A stretch of DNA of 22,874 nucleotides from an uncultured Eubacteriales bacterium (GCA_900548625.1 URLO01000040.1:1-22874), one strand, 5' to 3'. Shown: positions 1 through 6,597, numbered from the stretch's first letter. Numbers and translations: made by a program. Notes: generated by a model not told the origin, from the letters alone.

Positions 1-1
1 G

Positions 2-616
2 TTAGGGCAGGCACTGCGATCTCTCGGCCGTGCCGGTGAGCACGGCGACGGCCTTGTCGCGGCAGGGGTTGTAGCCGCAGCTGCCGCAGTTCTGCTCGTC
101 CTCGGGCTTGTGCTTGCCCATCTGGTGCAGGATTTCCTCGATCGCCTTCGAGCCGGGCATCGTTCTCCGCACGCCGATGTAGCTGTGCGGCTTGGCCAGC
201 GCGTCCGCGTCGGGTTTATCGACGGCGAAATCGCCGTCCGGCGCGTAGCGGTCGACCGCCGCCGTCCCGCGGACGGCGCTGCCGTGTTTGTCCATCGCCG
301 GACCGCCGACGCAGCTTCCCACGCAGGCGGACATCTCGATGAAGCAGTTTTTCAGCCCGCCCTCGCAAATCTCGCGCAGCGCGCGGACGGTGCGCAGCGG
401 CAGGCCGTGTGTTTTATAGATGGAAAGCGCCGTGATCATCGTGCGGAAGCGGTCGCTTGAGTAAACGGCGTCGAATTTTGTATCGGCAAAGCGCTTTGCG
501 AGCGCGGCGATCTGGCGGTAGCCGCGGTCGGTGATGATGCTGTTGTACCAGCCGTGCGCGCGGCGATAGAGGTTGCCTTCTGCCTCGGCGTGGCGGATGA
601 GATAAATCGTGGTCAT
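2..616 (-). CDS. Chimeric protein: N-terminal half of histidine phosphatase joined to C-terminal [FeFe]-hydrogenase-like Fe-S domain
   Basis: The protein has 204 residues from the preferred start. Residues 1-80 look like the N-terminal half of a histidine (phosphoglycerate mutase-like) phosphatase: the RHAEAEGN motif with Arg8 and the phospho-accepting His9, then SSDRFRT at 53-59 supplying the second Arg. At about residues 81-87 (REICEGG) the sequence switches to something resembling the C-terminal part of iron-only-hydrogenase-like proteins. That part has CFIEMSACVGSCVGG (91-105), a diverged H-cluster-type cysteine loop, and NCGSCGYNPC (176-185), a 4Fe-4S type cysteine cluster. The phosphatase C-terminal half with its second catalytic histidine is missing, as are the hydrogenase N-terminal ferredoxin domains. 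An ATG lies five codons upstream, but it overlaps the AAGGAG that serves the second ATG, so 616 was chosen. The gene has its own good promoter. It could be a deletion fusion, an assembly misjoin or a genuine two-domain protein, and I assign no function. Confidence 0.75.
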   Translation of the reverse strand: MTTIYLIRHAEAEGNLYRRAHGWYNSIITDRGYRQIAALAKRFADTKFDAVYSSDRFRTMITALSIYKTHGLPLRTVRALREICEGGLKNCFIEMSACVGSCVGGPAMDKHGSAVRGTAAVDRYAPDGDFAVDKPDADALAKPHSYIGVRRTMPGSKAIEEILHQMGKHKPEDEQNCGSCGYNPCRDKAVAVLTGTAERSQCLP

Positions 617-622
617 ATGGTT

Positions 623-628
623 CTCCTT
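623..628 (-). promoter_or_regulatory. Ribosome binding site deciding the start of the chimeric gene
   Basis: AAGGAG on the minus strand lies 6 nt before the ATG at 616-614. It directly follows and overlaps the coding sense of the alternative ATG at 631-629, which therefore lacks a usable ribosome binding site. Confidence 0.75.
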
Positions 629-651
629 CATGCTTACTTTTTCTCATTTTC

Positions 652-680
652 ATTATAGGCCGAAAAGAGGCATTCAGCAA
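652..680 (-). promoter_or_regulatory. Sigma-A type promoter of the chimeric phosphatase/Fe-S gene
   Basis: On the minus strand, -35 TTGCTG (680-675) and a perfect -10 TATAAT (657-652) are separated by 17 nt. It sits about 35 nt upstream of the start codon. An intact promoter and ribosome binding site suggest the histidine phosphatase end is the original 5' end of the gene. Confidence 0.7.
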
Positions 681-689
681 GGGCGATTT

Positions 690-706
690 GCGGCAAAAAT
701 TGCCGC
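690..706. repeat. 17-bp perfect inverted repeat between divergent genes
   Basis: GCGGCAA and TTGCCGC form a 7-bp perfect inverted repeat around AAA. It lies in the 145-bp gap between the divergent chimeric gene and the microprotein gene, just upstream of the -35 of the former. It has no T-run on either side, so it is not a terminator. An operator for a dimeric regulator is possible, but nothing else supports it. Confidence 0.4.
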
Positions 707-761
707 GTATGACGCGATCTTGTGTGGACAGACTAAGCGCGTGAGCAAAGGAGTGATCGAT

Positions 762-932
762 ATGTGTGATACCGCATTCTGGCGCGGTATGGCTGCCGGC
801 ATGGCCGCCGGCGCGCTCGTGGGCATGACGGTCGCGGAAAAGCGCAAAGCCATGAAGACCTGCGTGGGCAGAACCATGCAGCAGATGGGTACCGCCGTGG
901 ACGGCGCGCTGAGCGACTTAATGCACCGGTGA
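762..932 (+). CDS. Glycine-zipper microprotein, 56 residues
   Basis: This short protein has no family I can name. Residues 5-24 form one hydrophobic helix with glycines at 9, 13, 17 and 21, an exact GxxxGxxxGxxxG glycine zipper that favours tight helix packing in a membrane. A basic stretch (AEKRKAMK, 25-32) follows, which would lie on the cytoplasmic side, and then an amphipathic tail. YtxH-type and other small Firmicute membrane proteins have similar layouts, but I see no diagnostic match. The start at 762 was chosen because AAAGGAG precedes it by 8 nt. In-frame upstream codons back to 609 lack such a site and overlap the divergent gene's promoter. A strong hairpin follows 18 nt after the stop codon. 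Confidence 0.7.
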   Translation: MCDTAFWRGMAAGMAAGALVGMTVAEKRKAMKTCVGRTMQQMGTAVDGALSDLMHR

Positions 933-950
933 AATAGGCGCGAGAGCGCA

Positions 951-986
951 AAGGGAGGGCGGGAGCTTGTGCTTCCGCCCTCCCTT
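951..986. terminator. GC-rich hairpin between convergent genes, likely terminator
   Basis: AAGGGAGGGCGGGAGC and GCTTCCGCCCTCCCTT form a 16-bp stem with one G-T wobble and a TTGT loop. It lies between the convergent microprotein and oleate hydratase genes. The plus strand downstream has an interrupted T-tract (TTCACTTTTTG) and the minus strand only TTT, so termination is likely but not of the classical strong type. Confidence 0.6.
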
Positions 987-1017
987 GCTGTGTTCACTTT
1001 TTGTGAGGTGCGATGGC

Positions 1018-2793
1018 TCAGATGACGTTATACGCCTTGAGGAGCTTTTCGATGTCGGTGCCTTCGATCTTGCCGAGGGCCTTCTTGACGGCCATCTTTT
1101 CCATGAAGCCCATGTCCATGTCGGTGGCCTTCTTGCCGTCGCGCAGCTTGACGGTCGCGTTCAGAAGGTCGCGCACATCATAGACGCTGCCCCAGACCTC
1201 GGGCACGCCGCGGTCGACGTTCAGCAGCGTATAGACGGCCTCCATGCCGGTGCGCATGGAATACTCGGTGGTGAAGATGGTGTCGCGCGGCGTTTCGGCG
1301 AACTGACCGAGGAAGGCGAAGTTCACAGAGCCGTCGGGCACGACCTTCGGGCGGTCGCAGTAGGAGCGCGGCATGAAGAAGGCGTCGATAAAAGGCATCA
1401 TGACGGGGACGGAGTAGGCGCTGTTCGAGGCCATGTCCTCGATCTGATCGACCGGCACGCCGATGTGGTACAGCCACTCCATGCAGATCTCCTTGCCGGT
1501 GCATTCACGCATGGGCTTCTTCACAAAGTCGCCGGGCTTGTCGGAGAACAGGGAATAGACCCAGACGAGGCAGTGGTCCTTGGGCTGCGAGCGGAACTGC
1601 GGCTGGCGGTTGATGGTCCAGCTCATGAGCCAGCTCGAGTCCTTGACGGTGACGATGCCGCCGGTGACGACCTTGCCGGTGAACGGATCGCGCTTGCAGA
1701 TGTTCTTGATATAGGGGATGATGCGCTGGTCGAGCGTTTCGACGGTCGCGCTCATCCAGTTGGTCTGCTCGGGATCGTAGCAGAATTTGTCGGGATGGCC
1801 GAAGGACGGGTCCTGCGCGGCGATCTTGCGCCACATATCCCAGCCGCCGCCCTCCTTCAGCTCAACGTTGAAGGCCGCGGGCTCGTTCTGGCTGCCCATG
1901 GAGGAGTTTTCCACGCAGCCGCCGTTGGTGATAAAGACCAGATCGTTCTCCGTGAGGGAGATGTGGTCGGGCTGACCGTCCTGAAGGATGTCAATGCGCG
2001 TGGCCTGCTTGCGGCCGGGCTTGCAGTCAAAGAGGACGTTTGTGACCTGCACGCCGAAGTGGAACTGGACGTGGTGGCTCTCCAGATACTTGACCATCGG
2101 CAGGATCATGGACTCATACTGGTTGTACTTCGTGAAGCGCAGCGCGGTGAAGTCGGGCAGACCGCCGATGTGGTGGATATAGCGCTGGATGTAGAGCTTC
2201 ATCTCCAGAGCGCTGTGCCAGTTTTCAAATGCGAACATCGTCCGCCAGTAGAGCCAGAAGTTGGAGTTCAGCACCTCGTCGTCGAAGAAGTCGGTGATGC
2301 GCTTGTCCTGAAGCTCCTCGTTCGGGGTGAAGAACAGCTTCATGATCTCCATGGCGCCCTTGTCGGAGATGTCGAACTTGCCGTCGGTGTGCGCGTCCTG
2401 ACCGCGGTTCACGGTGGCGCGGCAGAGAGAGTAGTTCGGGTCCTCCTTGTTGAGCCAGTAATACTCGTCCAGAACGCTCACGCCCTCGGTCTCAATGGAG
2501 GGGATGGAGCGGAACAGGTCCCACATGACCTCGAAATGGTTGTCCATTTCGCGTCCGCCGCGCATCACATAGCCGATGTTTTCAAATTTCCAGCCGTCGC
2601 ACGCGCCGCCGGCCGTCGGGCCCTTTTCAAGCACATGGATGCGCTCGCCCTTCATCTGACCGTCACGCACCAGATAGCATGCCGCTGCCAGTGCAGCAAG
2701 ACCGCTGCCGACAATGTAGGCAGATTTTCCATCCACGCCCACGGGCTTCTTGGGACGTGCGAAAGCTTCATAGTTACCGCTCGAATAATACAT
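1018..2793 (-). CDS. ohyA: Oleate hydratase (MCRA family), FAD-dependent
   Basis: Oleate hydratases add water to the cis-9 double bond of free unsaturated fatty acids, giving 10-hydroxystearate from oleate. In gut and skin bacteria this is regarded as detoxification of membrane-active fatty acids. The 591-residue length is typical of the family. The N-terminus carries the FAD-binding GSGLAALAAA at 29-38. RGGREM at 78-83 places the acid residue at Glu82, and Tyr201 (KLYIQRY) matches the second catalytic residue; both agree with my memory of the Staphylococcus aureus enzyme numbering. GACDGWKFENIGYV around 63-76 is also family-like. The start is supported by AGGAGG 8 nt upstream. The gene has its own promoter and lies downstream of a TetR-type gene on the same strand. 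I see no signal peptide or membrane segment, so it should act in the cytoplasm or on the inner membrane face. Confidence 0.95.
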   Translation of the reverse strand: MYYSSGNYEAFARPKKPVGVDGKSAYIVGSGLAALAAACYLVRDGQMKGERIHVLEKGPTAGGACDGWKFENIGYVMRGGREMDNHFEVMWDLFRSIPSIETEGVSVLDEYYWLNKEDPNYSLCRATVNRGQDAHTDGKFDISDKGAMEIMKLFFTPNEELQDKRITDFFDDEVLNSNFWLYWRTMFAFENWHSALEMKLYIQRYIHHIGGLPDFTALRFTKYNQYESMILPMVKYLESHHVQFHFGVQVTNVLFDCKPGRKQATRIDILQDGQPDHISLTENDLVFITNGGCVENSSMGSQNEPAAFNVELKEGGGWDMWRKIAAQDPSFGHPDKFCYDPEQTNWMSATVETLDQRIIPYIKNICKRDPFTGKVVTGGIVTVKDSSWLMSWTINRQPQFRSQPKDHCLVWVYSLFSDKPGDFVKKPMRECTGKEICMEWLYHIGVPVDQIEDMASNSAYSVPVMMPFIDAFFMPRSYCDRPKVVPDGSVNFAFLGQFAETPRDTIFTTEYSMRTGMEAVYTLLNVDRGVPEVWGSVYDVRDLLNATVKLRDGKKATDMDMGFMEKMAVKKALGKIEGTDIEKLLKAYNVI

Positions 2794-2852
2794 GACATTT
2801 ACCTCCTGTAGATTTTCGGTTCGTTTTAGTATGGTTTCCTTTTGATGGTCAT

Positions 2853-2881
2853 AGCATACGATTTTTGAGGAAAAAGTTCAA
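2853..2881 (-). promoter_or_regulatory. Promoter of the oleate hydratase gene
   Basis: On the minus strand, -35 TTGAAC (2881-2876) and -10 TATGCT (2858-2853) are separated by exactly 17 nt. It lies between the terminator of the upstream TetR gene and the hydratase start, so the hydratase is probably a separate transcription unit, possibly controlled by that regulator. Confidence 0.65.
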
Positions 2882-2890
2882 TAAACAGAA

Positions 2891-2925
2891 AAATGTCCGT
2901 GATAAAAGCTTTATCACGGGCATTT
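2891..2925 (-). terminator. Rho-independent terminator of the TetR-type gene
   Basis: A 16-bp stem (one G-U pair) closes on an AGC/GCT loop, with core arms CCGTGATAAA and TTTATCACGG. On the minus strand it is followed by ATTTTTCTGTTT, and it starts 19 nt after the regulator's stop codon. The same palindrome could also serve as a regulator binding site. The half-site TTTTATCACG recurs at 2939-2948, overlapping the end of the regulator gene. Confidence 0.75.
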
Positions 2926-2943
2926 GCATTGTATGAAATTTTA

Positions 2944-3537
2944 TCACGCAGGCGGATTTGATGGAGACGGCTGCGAGGGCTTGTCGATGCGCAGGCGCTC
3001 GAGCGCGGCAGCGACATTTCCGTGGATGACGGCGGCGAGGCGATCAACGAGCAGGGAGGGGTCTGCCTTCATGTCGTTTTTGATCCAGTCGAGCATCAGC
3101 CCGACAAAGGCGTATTTGTAGACCGTCGCGATGAAATCCTGATCCTCCTCGCGGACGGACATGCCGGCGGCCTGCTCGTGGACAACGCCGATGAGCAGCT
3201 GATAGGTCAGTTTGTAGAGATAGTTTTCGACCTGCTCGCGGCTGACCGAACGGTAGACGTTCAGGATAAAGGCCTTGTTTTCCTGCACGGCCTCGAAGAT
3301 CTGCAAAAGGCCCTGCTGCCATGTGTCATAGGTCTTTTTCCCCTCGAGCGCCTTGCGTGCATCCTCCTCGCACGACCATTCGATCAGATCGTAGATGTCT
3401 TTGAAATGATAGTAAAAGGTCATGCGGTTGATGCCGCAGTCGTCGGCGATGTCGCTGATGGTGATCTTGTGCAGCGGCTTTTGCAGCAGAAGATTTTTGA
3501 GCGACTGCTCCAGCGCACGCTTTGTGAGGTCGGACAT
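2944..3537 (-). CDS. TetR/AcrR-family transcriptional regulator
   Basis: This is a 197-residue one-component regulator. Residues 5-52 form the TetR-type DNA-binding domain, with a helix-turn-helix at about 27-46 (ISDIADDCGINRMTFYYHF). The rest is the all-helical ligand/dimerisation domain, here of the type seen in DhaS-like regulators (ENKAFILNVYRS and the following segment). The start at 3537 was preferred over upstream in-frame codons because AAGGAGG lies 8 nt before it and the upstream extension runs into the repeat block. It lies directly upstream of the oleate hydratase gene on the same strand but ends in its own terminator. Regulation of the hydratase by a fatty-acid-responsive repressor is a reasonable inference from position only; the ligand cannot be read from the sequence. 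Confidence 0.88.
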   Translation of the reverse strand: MSDLTKRALEQSLKNLLLQKPLHKITISDIADDCGINRMTFYYHFKDIYDLIEWSCEEDARKALEGKKTYDTWQQGLLQIFEAVQENKAFILNVYRSVSREQVENYLYKLTYQLLIGVVHEQAAGMSVREEDQDFIATVYKYAFVGLMLDWIKNDMKADPSLLVDRLAAVIHGNVAAALERLRIDKPSQPSPSNPPA

Positions 3538-3576
3538 GACAGATTCCTCCTTGCAGATGATTTTCGGATATGCGAC

Positions 3577-3905
3577 GGGCGCTGCAAAGCAGCGTCCTGA
3601 GCTTGTCAAAAAAGTCTTTTTTGACAAGCTCTCAAACGCGAACCGCGGGGGTTGGTTCGCGTTTGAAAAGGCTGCACCCGGCTGCGCGCATAATTTGTGC
3701 GTTGCTTGCGCACAAATTCCACACTTGCCGGGCGTAGTGTGTTTTGTCCGAGGCCGCAGCGTTTAGAAAAAGTGCCGGTGGCACTTTTTTAGCGCAGGCC
3801 GAAGCGGCTATGCCGCGAGGGGGAACCACGTGGTGCGCGTCGCCGTGCGCGGCGAAACTCTACGAGGTTTTTGACAGTCTGGGGCGCTGCAAAGCAGCGC
3901 CCTGA
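3577..3905. repeat. Hairpin-dense intergenic repeat block bounded by 24-bp direct repeats
   Basis: The 379-bp gene-free stretch between the TetR-type gene and the lipid kinase gene is almost entirely made of inverted repeats. They are: GGCGCTGC-AAA-GCAGCGTC (3578-3596); a perfect 15-bp palindrome with loop GTC (3599-3631); TCAAACGCGAACC with its complement around a 9-nt loop (3632-3666); AATTTGTGCG/CGCACAAATT (3692-3718); AAAAAGTGCC/GGCACTTTTT (3767-3789); and GGGCGCTGC/GCAGCGCCC (3882-3902). The block begins and ends with the same 24 bp in direct orientation, with one mismatch (3577-3600 and 3882-3905). No protein-coding frame inside is convincing. This resembles a dispersed palindromic or MITE-like element, or several small REP-like units side by side; copy number elsewhere in the genome cannot be seen here. 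Confidence 0.75.
3767..3790. terminator. Bidirectional terminator hairpin inside the repeat block
   Basis: AAAAAGTGCC and GGCACTTTTT form a perfect 10-bp stem with a 3-nt loop, ending in TTTTTT on the plus strand and TTTTT on the minus strand. On the minus strand it would end transcripts coming from the lipid kinase gene before the TetR-type gene. Confidence 0.6.
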
Positions 3906-3916
3906 AAATGGAATGG

Positions 3917-4816
3917 TTAGGGTACGATGATGCGCACGGCCTGACGGTTGATGCGGATCTCCACGGCCTTGCGGTCGCCGCCGTATTCGCCGTCGAGCGT
4001 CCATGCGACCGGCTCGTCGAATTCAAAGCGGATGGTGTCCGCCTGACGGGCGATGAAATACTCGTTTTGCAGGCTGCCGCGAAGCAGACAGCCGGCGGCA
4101 TTCGAGAAATCGATCACATTTTTGAAATTCCGCACCAGAAGAACCTCAGCCAGACCGTCGTTGAGCGCAACGTCAAGATCGGTCGTCCGCGGCCGGAAGC
4201 CGCCGACGCTGGTGGTGCTGCAAACAAGGCCGTCGAGCACGTCTGCTTCGATCGTTTCGCCGCAGCAGCTCACGCGCATGTGCACGGGCTTGATGTCGCC
4301 GAGCGAGCGCGCGCCCGCGAGCAGATAGGCAAGCCGCCCCAGCGCGCGTTTGTCCTCCTGCGGCGTTTCATAGGAAACGTCGGTGAACAGGCCGAACGCG
4401 GCCACATAGGCAAACCAGCGGTCGTCCCCGAACGAGCCGATGTCAATGGCAAACTCATGCCCGGAGATGATCTCCTCCGCGGCGGTCACGGGATCGCGGG
4501 ACAGACCAAGCGTGGAGGCCACGTCGTTGACTGTGCCGCCCGGAATGTAGCCAAGCGGCGGACGTTTGTCCGCCGGAAGCTGCATCAGACCAGAGACTGC
4601 CTCGTTGAGCGTGCCGTCTCCGCCGGTGCAGACGATCAGATCGAATTCCGCACCGCGTGCGACGATCTGCCGCGTGAGATCCCGCGGCGCGGCAGTCGGG
4701 TGGATGGTGATGTCATAGCCGCCGGTCGAGAAGATCTCAAGGACCTCCATCAAAGAACTGCGGATCTCCGCGTGCCCGGCATTGGGATTGACGAAAAACA
4801 GCATTTTCTTTTTCAT
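3917..4816 (-). CDS. Diacylglycerol kinase-like lipid kinase (DAGK catalytic domain, YegS/DgkB type)
   Basis: These enzymes phosphorylate diacylglycerol or related lipids with ATP on the cytoplasmic face of the membrane, returning diacylglycerol from lipoteichoic acid or other envelope synthesis to phosphatidic acid. The 299 residues match the family length. The nucleotide-binding signature is clear: FFVNPNAG near the start (7-14), GGDGTLNE at 65-72 and GYIPGGTVNDVA at 89-100. A C-terminal beta-sandwich contains LDGEYGGD, which resembles the family's typical LDGE motif. A GAGG lies 11 nt upstream of the ATG, so translation initiation may be modest. The stop of the upstream parvulin gene is only 54 nt away on the same strand with no terminator between, so the two are probably cotranscribed. 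Which lipid is used is not decided by the sequence. Confidence 0.9.
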   Translation of the reverse strand: MKKKMLFFVNPNAGHAEIRSSLMEVLEIFSTGGYDITIHPTAAPRDLTRQIVARGAEFDLIVCTGGDGTLNEAVSGLMQLPADKRPPLGYIPGGTVNDVASTLGLSRDPVTAAEEIISGHEFAIDIGSFGDDRWFAYVAAFGLFTDVSYETPQEDKRALGRLAYLLAGARSLGDIKPVHMRVSCCGETIEADVLDGLVCSTTSVGGFRPRTTDLDVALNDGLAEVLLVRNFKNVIDFSNAAGCLLRGSLQNEYFIARQADTIRFEFDEPVAWTLDGEYGGDRKAVEIRINRQAVRIIVP

Positions 4817-4870
4817 ATCGATCGTTACCTCAAAAAGTGCGCTGCATGTTGTGCAGTGATTCGGACGGGA

Positions 4871-6391
4871 TTATTCCTTTACCTGCTCGGTCTCCGTGTT
4901 TTCCGTTCCGGCCTCGGCGGAATCGCCGGCCGCGGCATCACTTTCCGTGCTCGCTGACTCGAAAAGCGTAATATTCAGAATGCCTGCCATCGAAAGATCG
5001 GATTCGACGGGGTAGGCGGCGCAGATCTCGTCCTCAAGCACCTTCCACTGCTCGTTCAGATAGTCGCTTCTGACAGCGCTCTGCCAGTAGATCTCGTCCT
5101 GCGCGCAGACGTAGAAGATGATGTGGTAGCCGAACTTCGTCTTGACAATGCCATAGTCGGCATCGCCGCGGGCATCGTCAAAGCACCAGGCATTGAACTC
5201 CTCGACCATCATGCCGGGATAGACGTTTTCATACAGACCGCCGTTGGTGTTGCTGCCGGGGTCGGAGGAGTATTTGTTGGCCATTTCGGAGAAGGTCTCC
5301 TCGGTCTTGTCGCTGGCCTCCCACTCGGCGTAGATGCGGTCGGCTTCTTCCTTGGCGGCGGCCCATGCCTCGTCGGTGAATTCGCCGGTGCCCTCAGGAT
5401 CATCGGGCGTGATGAGGATGTGACGCACGGTGATCGTGGGCTTGTCGATCTTCTGAAGCCCCTTGGCCTCGTAGTCTGCGGCGTGCTCGTCATAGTAGGC
5501 GCTGAGCTCATCGGTGGAGACGGCGATCGCATTGACCTTTTCGGTCATGTATCCGTATGCAACGGTGTTGTTCTGCACGAATGCCAGATAGTCCTCAAGA
5601 TTTGCCGATGCGCCGTAGAGCTCCTGAAGGAAGGCGTCGGCATTGGCGTAGCCGTAACCGGCGGCAGTCGATTCCAGCGTGTCGCGCATGCTGTCGACCT
5701 GCGACTGGAGCTCCTCGCCCAGAACGAAGCCGTTCTTCTCGGCGTCCTGAACGACTGCGGCGATCAGGCCGAAGTTGGAGACGGCGCTGTCAAGGAATGC
5801 CTGCTGCCAGGTCGTGGAGGGGTCGTCGGGAAGCGCCTGCTCATCAAGGCCGACACCGCCCTGCAGGATATACAGGAGCATCTGGCCGTACTGCTGATAC
5901 ATATTGGAATACTGCTGCCAGAAATAGTAGGCAAGCTCGCGGTTGGTGAGCGTCCACTCGCCGCAGACGGCGACCTGCTGGTCAAGCACGGCGGGCGTCG
6001 CCTGCTCCTCGGTCATGGTGTAGGAGGTGAAGCCGGCGGCGTTCTCGTGCGCGATCGTCACGGGGCCGGAGACGCTCTCCTGCTCGGTCAGCGTCGAGCC
6101 GGGCGCGTCCTGCGCAGCGTTGTTTTTGATTTTGGAGGCGACGAAGATCGCCGCGACAGCCAGAAGCGCGATCACAGCCGCCAGCGCGACCGTCAGCTTG
6201 ATGTCCTTCTTCGGCTGCTTGGGGGCTGCTTCGGCATCGGGCGTCTGCGCCGCGTCTTCTGCGGCGGGAGCGCTCTCGCTGCTCTGCGGCTGCTGTACGG
6301 TTTCTTCCGCCGTGTTATCCGGTTCGGAAATTTCTTCGGGCGCGGCAGCGTTCAGTTCTTCGTTTTCGCCGCGCATGTTATTTTGGTCCAT
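4871..6391 (-). CDS. Membrane-anchored parvulin-type (PpiC) peptidyl-prolyl isomerase
   Basis: The protein has 506 residues from the preferred start. An acidic, Pro/Glu/Ala-rich cytoplasmic segment (1-60) is followed by KQPKKD and a single membrane helix at about 65-86 (LTVALAAVIALLAVAAIFVA), so the bulk lies outside the membrane. A SurA-like helical chaperone region covers about 140-310. The parvulin domain spans about 319-428, from ITVRHILITP through FSEMANKYSSDPGSNTNGG to KTKFGYHIIFY. The C-terminal 30 residues are Glu/Ser/Thr-rich and probably disordered. Such proteins fold secreted proteins in Firmicutes, like PrsA, but this one has an uncleaved anchor rather than a lipobox. The start at 6391 has AGAGGA 8 nt upstream; the in-frame extension to 6514 has no such site and would remove the promoter. 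Confidence 0.88.
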   Translation of the reverse strand: MDQNNMRGENEELNAAAPEEISEPDNTAEETVQQPQSSESAPAAEDAAQTPDAEAAPKQPKKDIKLTVALAAVIALLAVAAIFVASKIKNNAAQDAPGSTLTEQESVSGPVTIAHENAAGFTSYTMTEEQATPAVLDQQVAVCGEWTLTNRELAYYFWQQYSNMYQQYGQMLLYILQGGVGLDEQALPDDPSTTWQQAFLDSAVSNFGLIAAVVQDAEKNGFVLGEELQSQVDSMRDTLESTAAGYGYANADAFLQELYGASANLEDYLAFVQNNTVAYGYMTEKVNAIAVSTDELSAYYDEHAADYEAKGLQKIDKPTITVRHILITPDDPEGTGEFTDEAWAAAKEEADRIYAEWEASDKTEETFSEMANKYSSDPGSNTNGGLYENVYPGMMVEEFNAWCFDDARGDADYGIVKTKFGYHIIFYVCAQDEIYWQSAVRSDYLNEQWKVLEDEICAAYPVESDLSMAGILNITLFESASTESDAAAGDSAEAGTENTETEQVKE

Positions 6392-6485
6392 AGTTTGGTT
6401 CCTCTTTCTGCGGCGCTTTTCGCCGCTGTTTCTGCTGGAAACCGGCGCGCGGGAAATGCCTCCCGACATGCCGATACTTTTATAC

Positions 6486-6514
6486 AGTTTACCACATCCG
6501 CGCTTCGTTTGCAA
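6486..6514 (-). promoter_or_regulatory. Promoter of the parvulin-lipid kinase unit
   Basis: On the minus strand, -35 TTGCAA (6514-6509) and -10 TAAACT (6491-6486) have 17-nt spacing. The untranslated leader would be about 90 nt. It is divergent from the miaB promoter. Confidence 0.5.
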
Positions 6515-6597
6515 TGCGCCGAGGGAGGGCGTATCTGAATAATTTGTGAATTTGCAGCGGCAAAAGCGGGCGGAAGCGGCAAAATAAATTGTTTTCG

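Noticed and set aside
967..2811. 614-codon plus-strand open frame
   Set aside because: It is the antisense shadow of the oleate hydratase gene in GC-rich DNA; its composition (Val/His/Leu/Asp/Gly-rich) is typical of such shadows and it has no family motif.
2891..2925. Palindrome considered mainly as a TetR operator
   Set aside because: The 16-bp stem followed by a T-run 19 nt after the regulator's stop codon is better explained as a terminator; the operator role is kept only as a possibility in the findings.
3577..3905. CRISPR array
   Set aside because: Repeats differ from one another, are each self-complementary and are not regularly spaced with unique spacers.
3908..4957. 349-codon plus-strand open frame
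   Set aside because: Shadow of the lipid kinase gene, which has the GGDGTLNE signature on the other strand.
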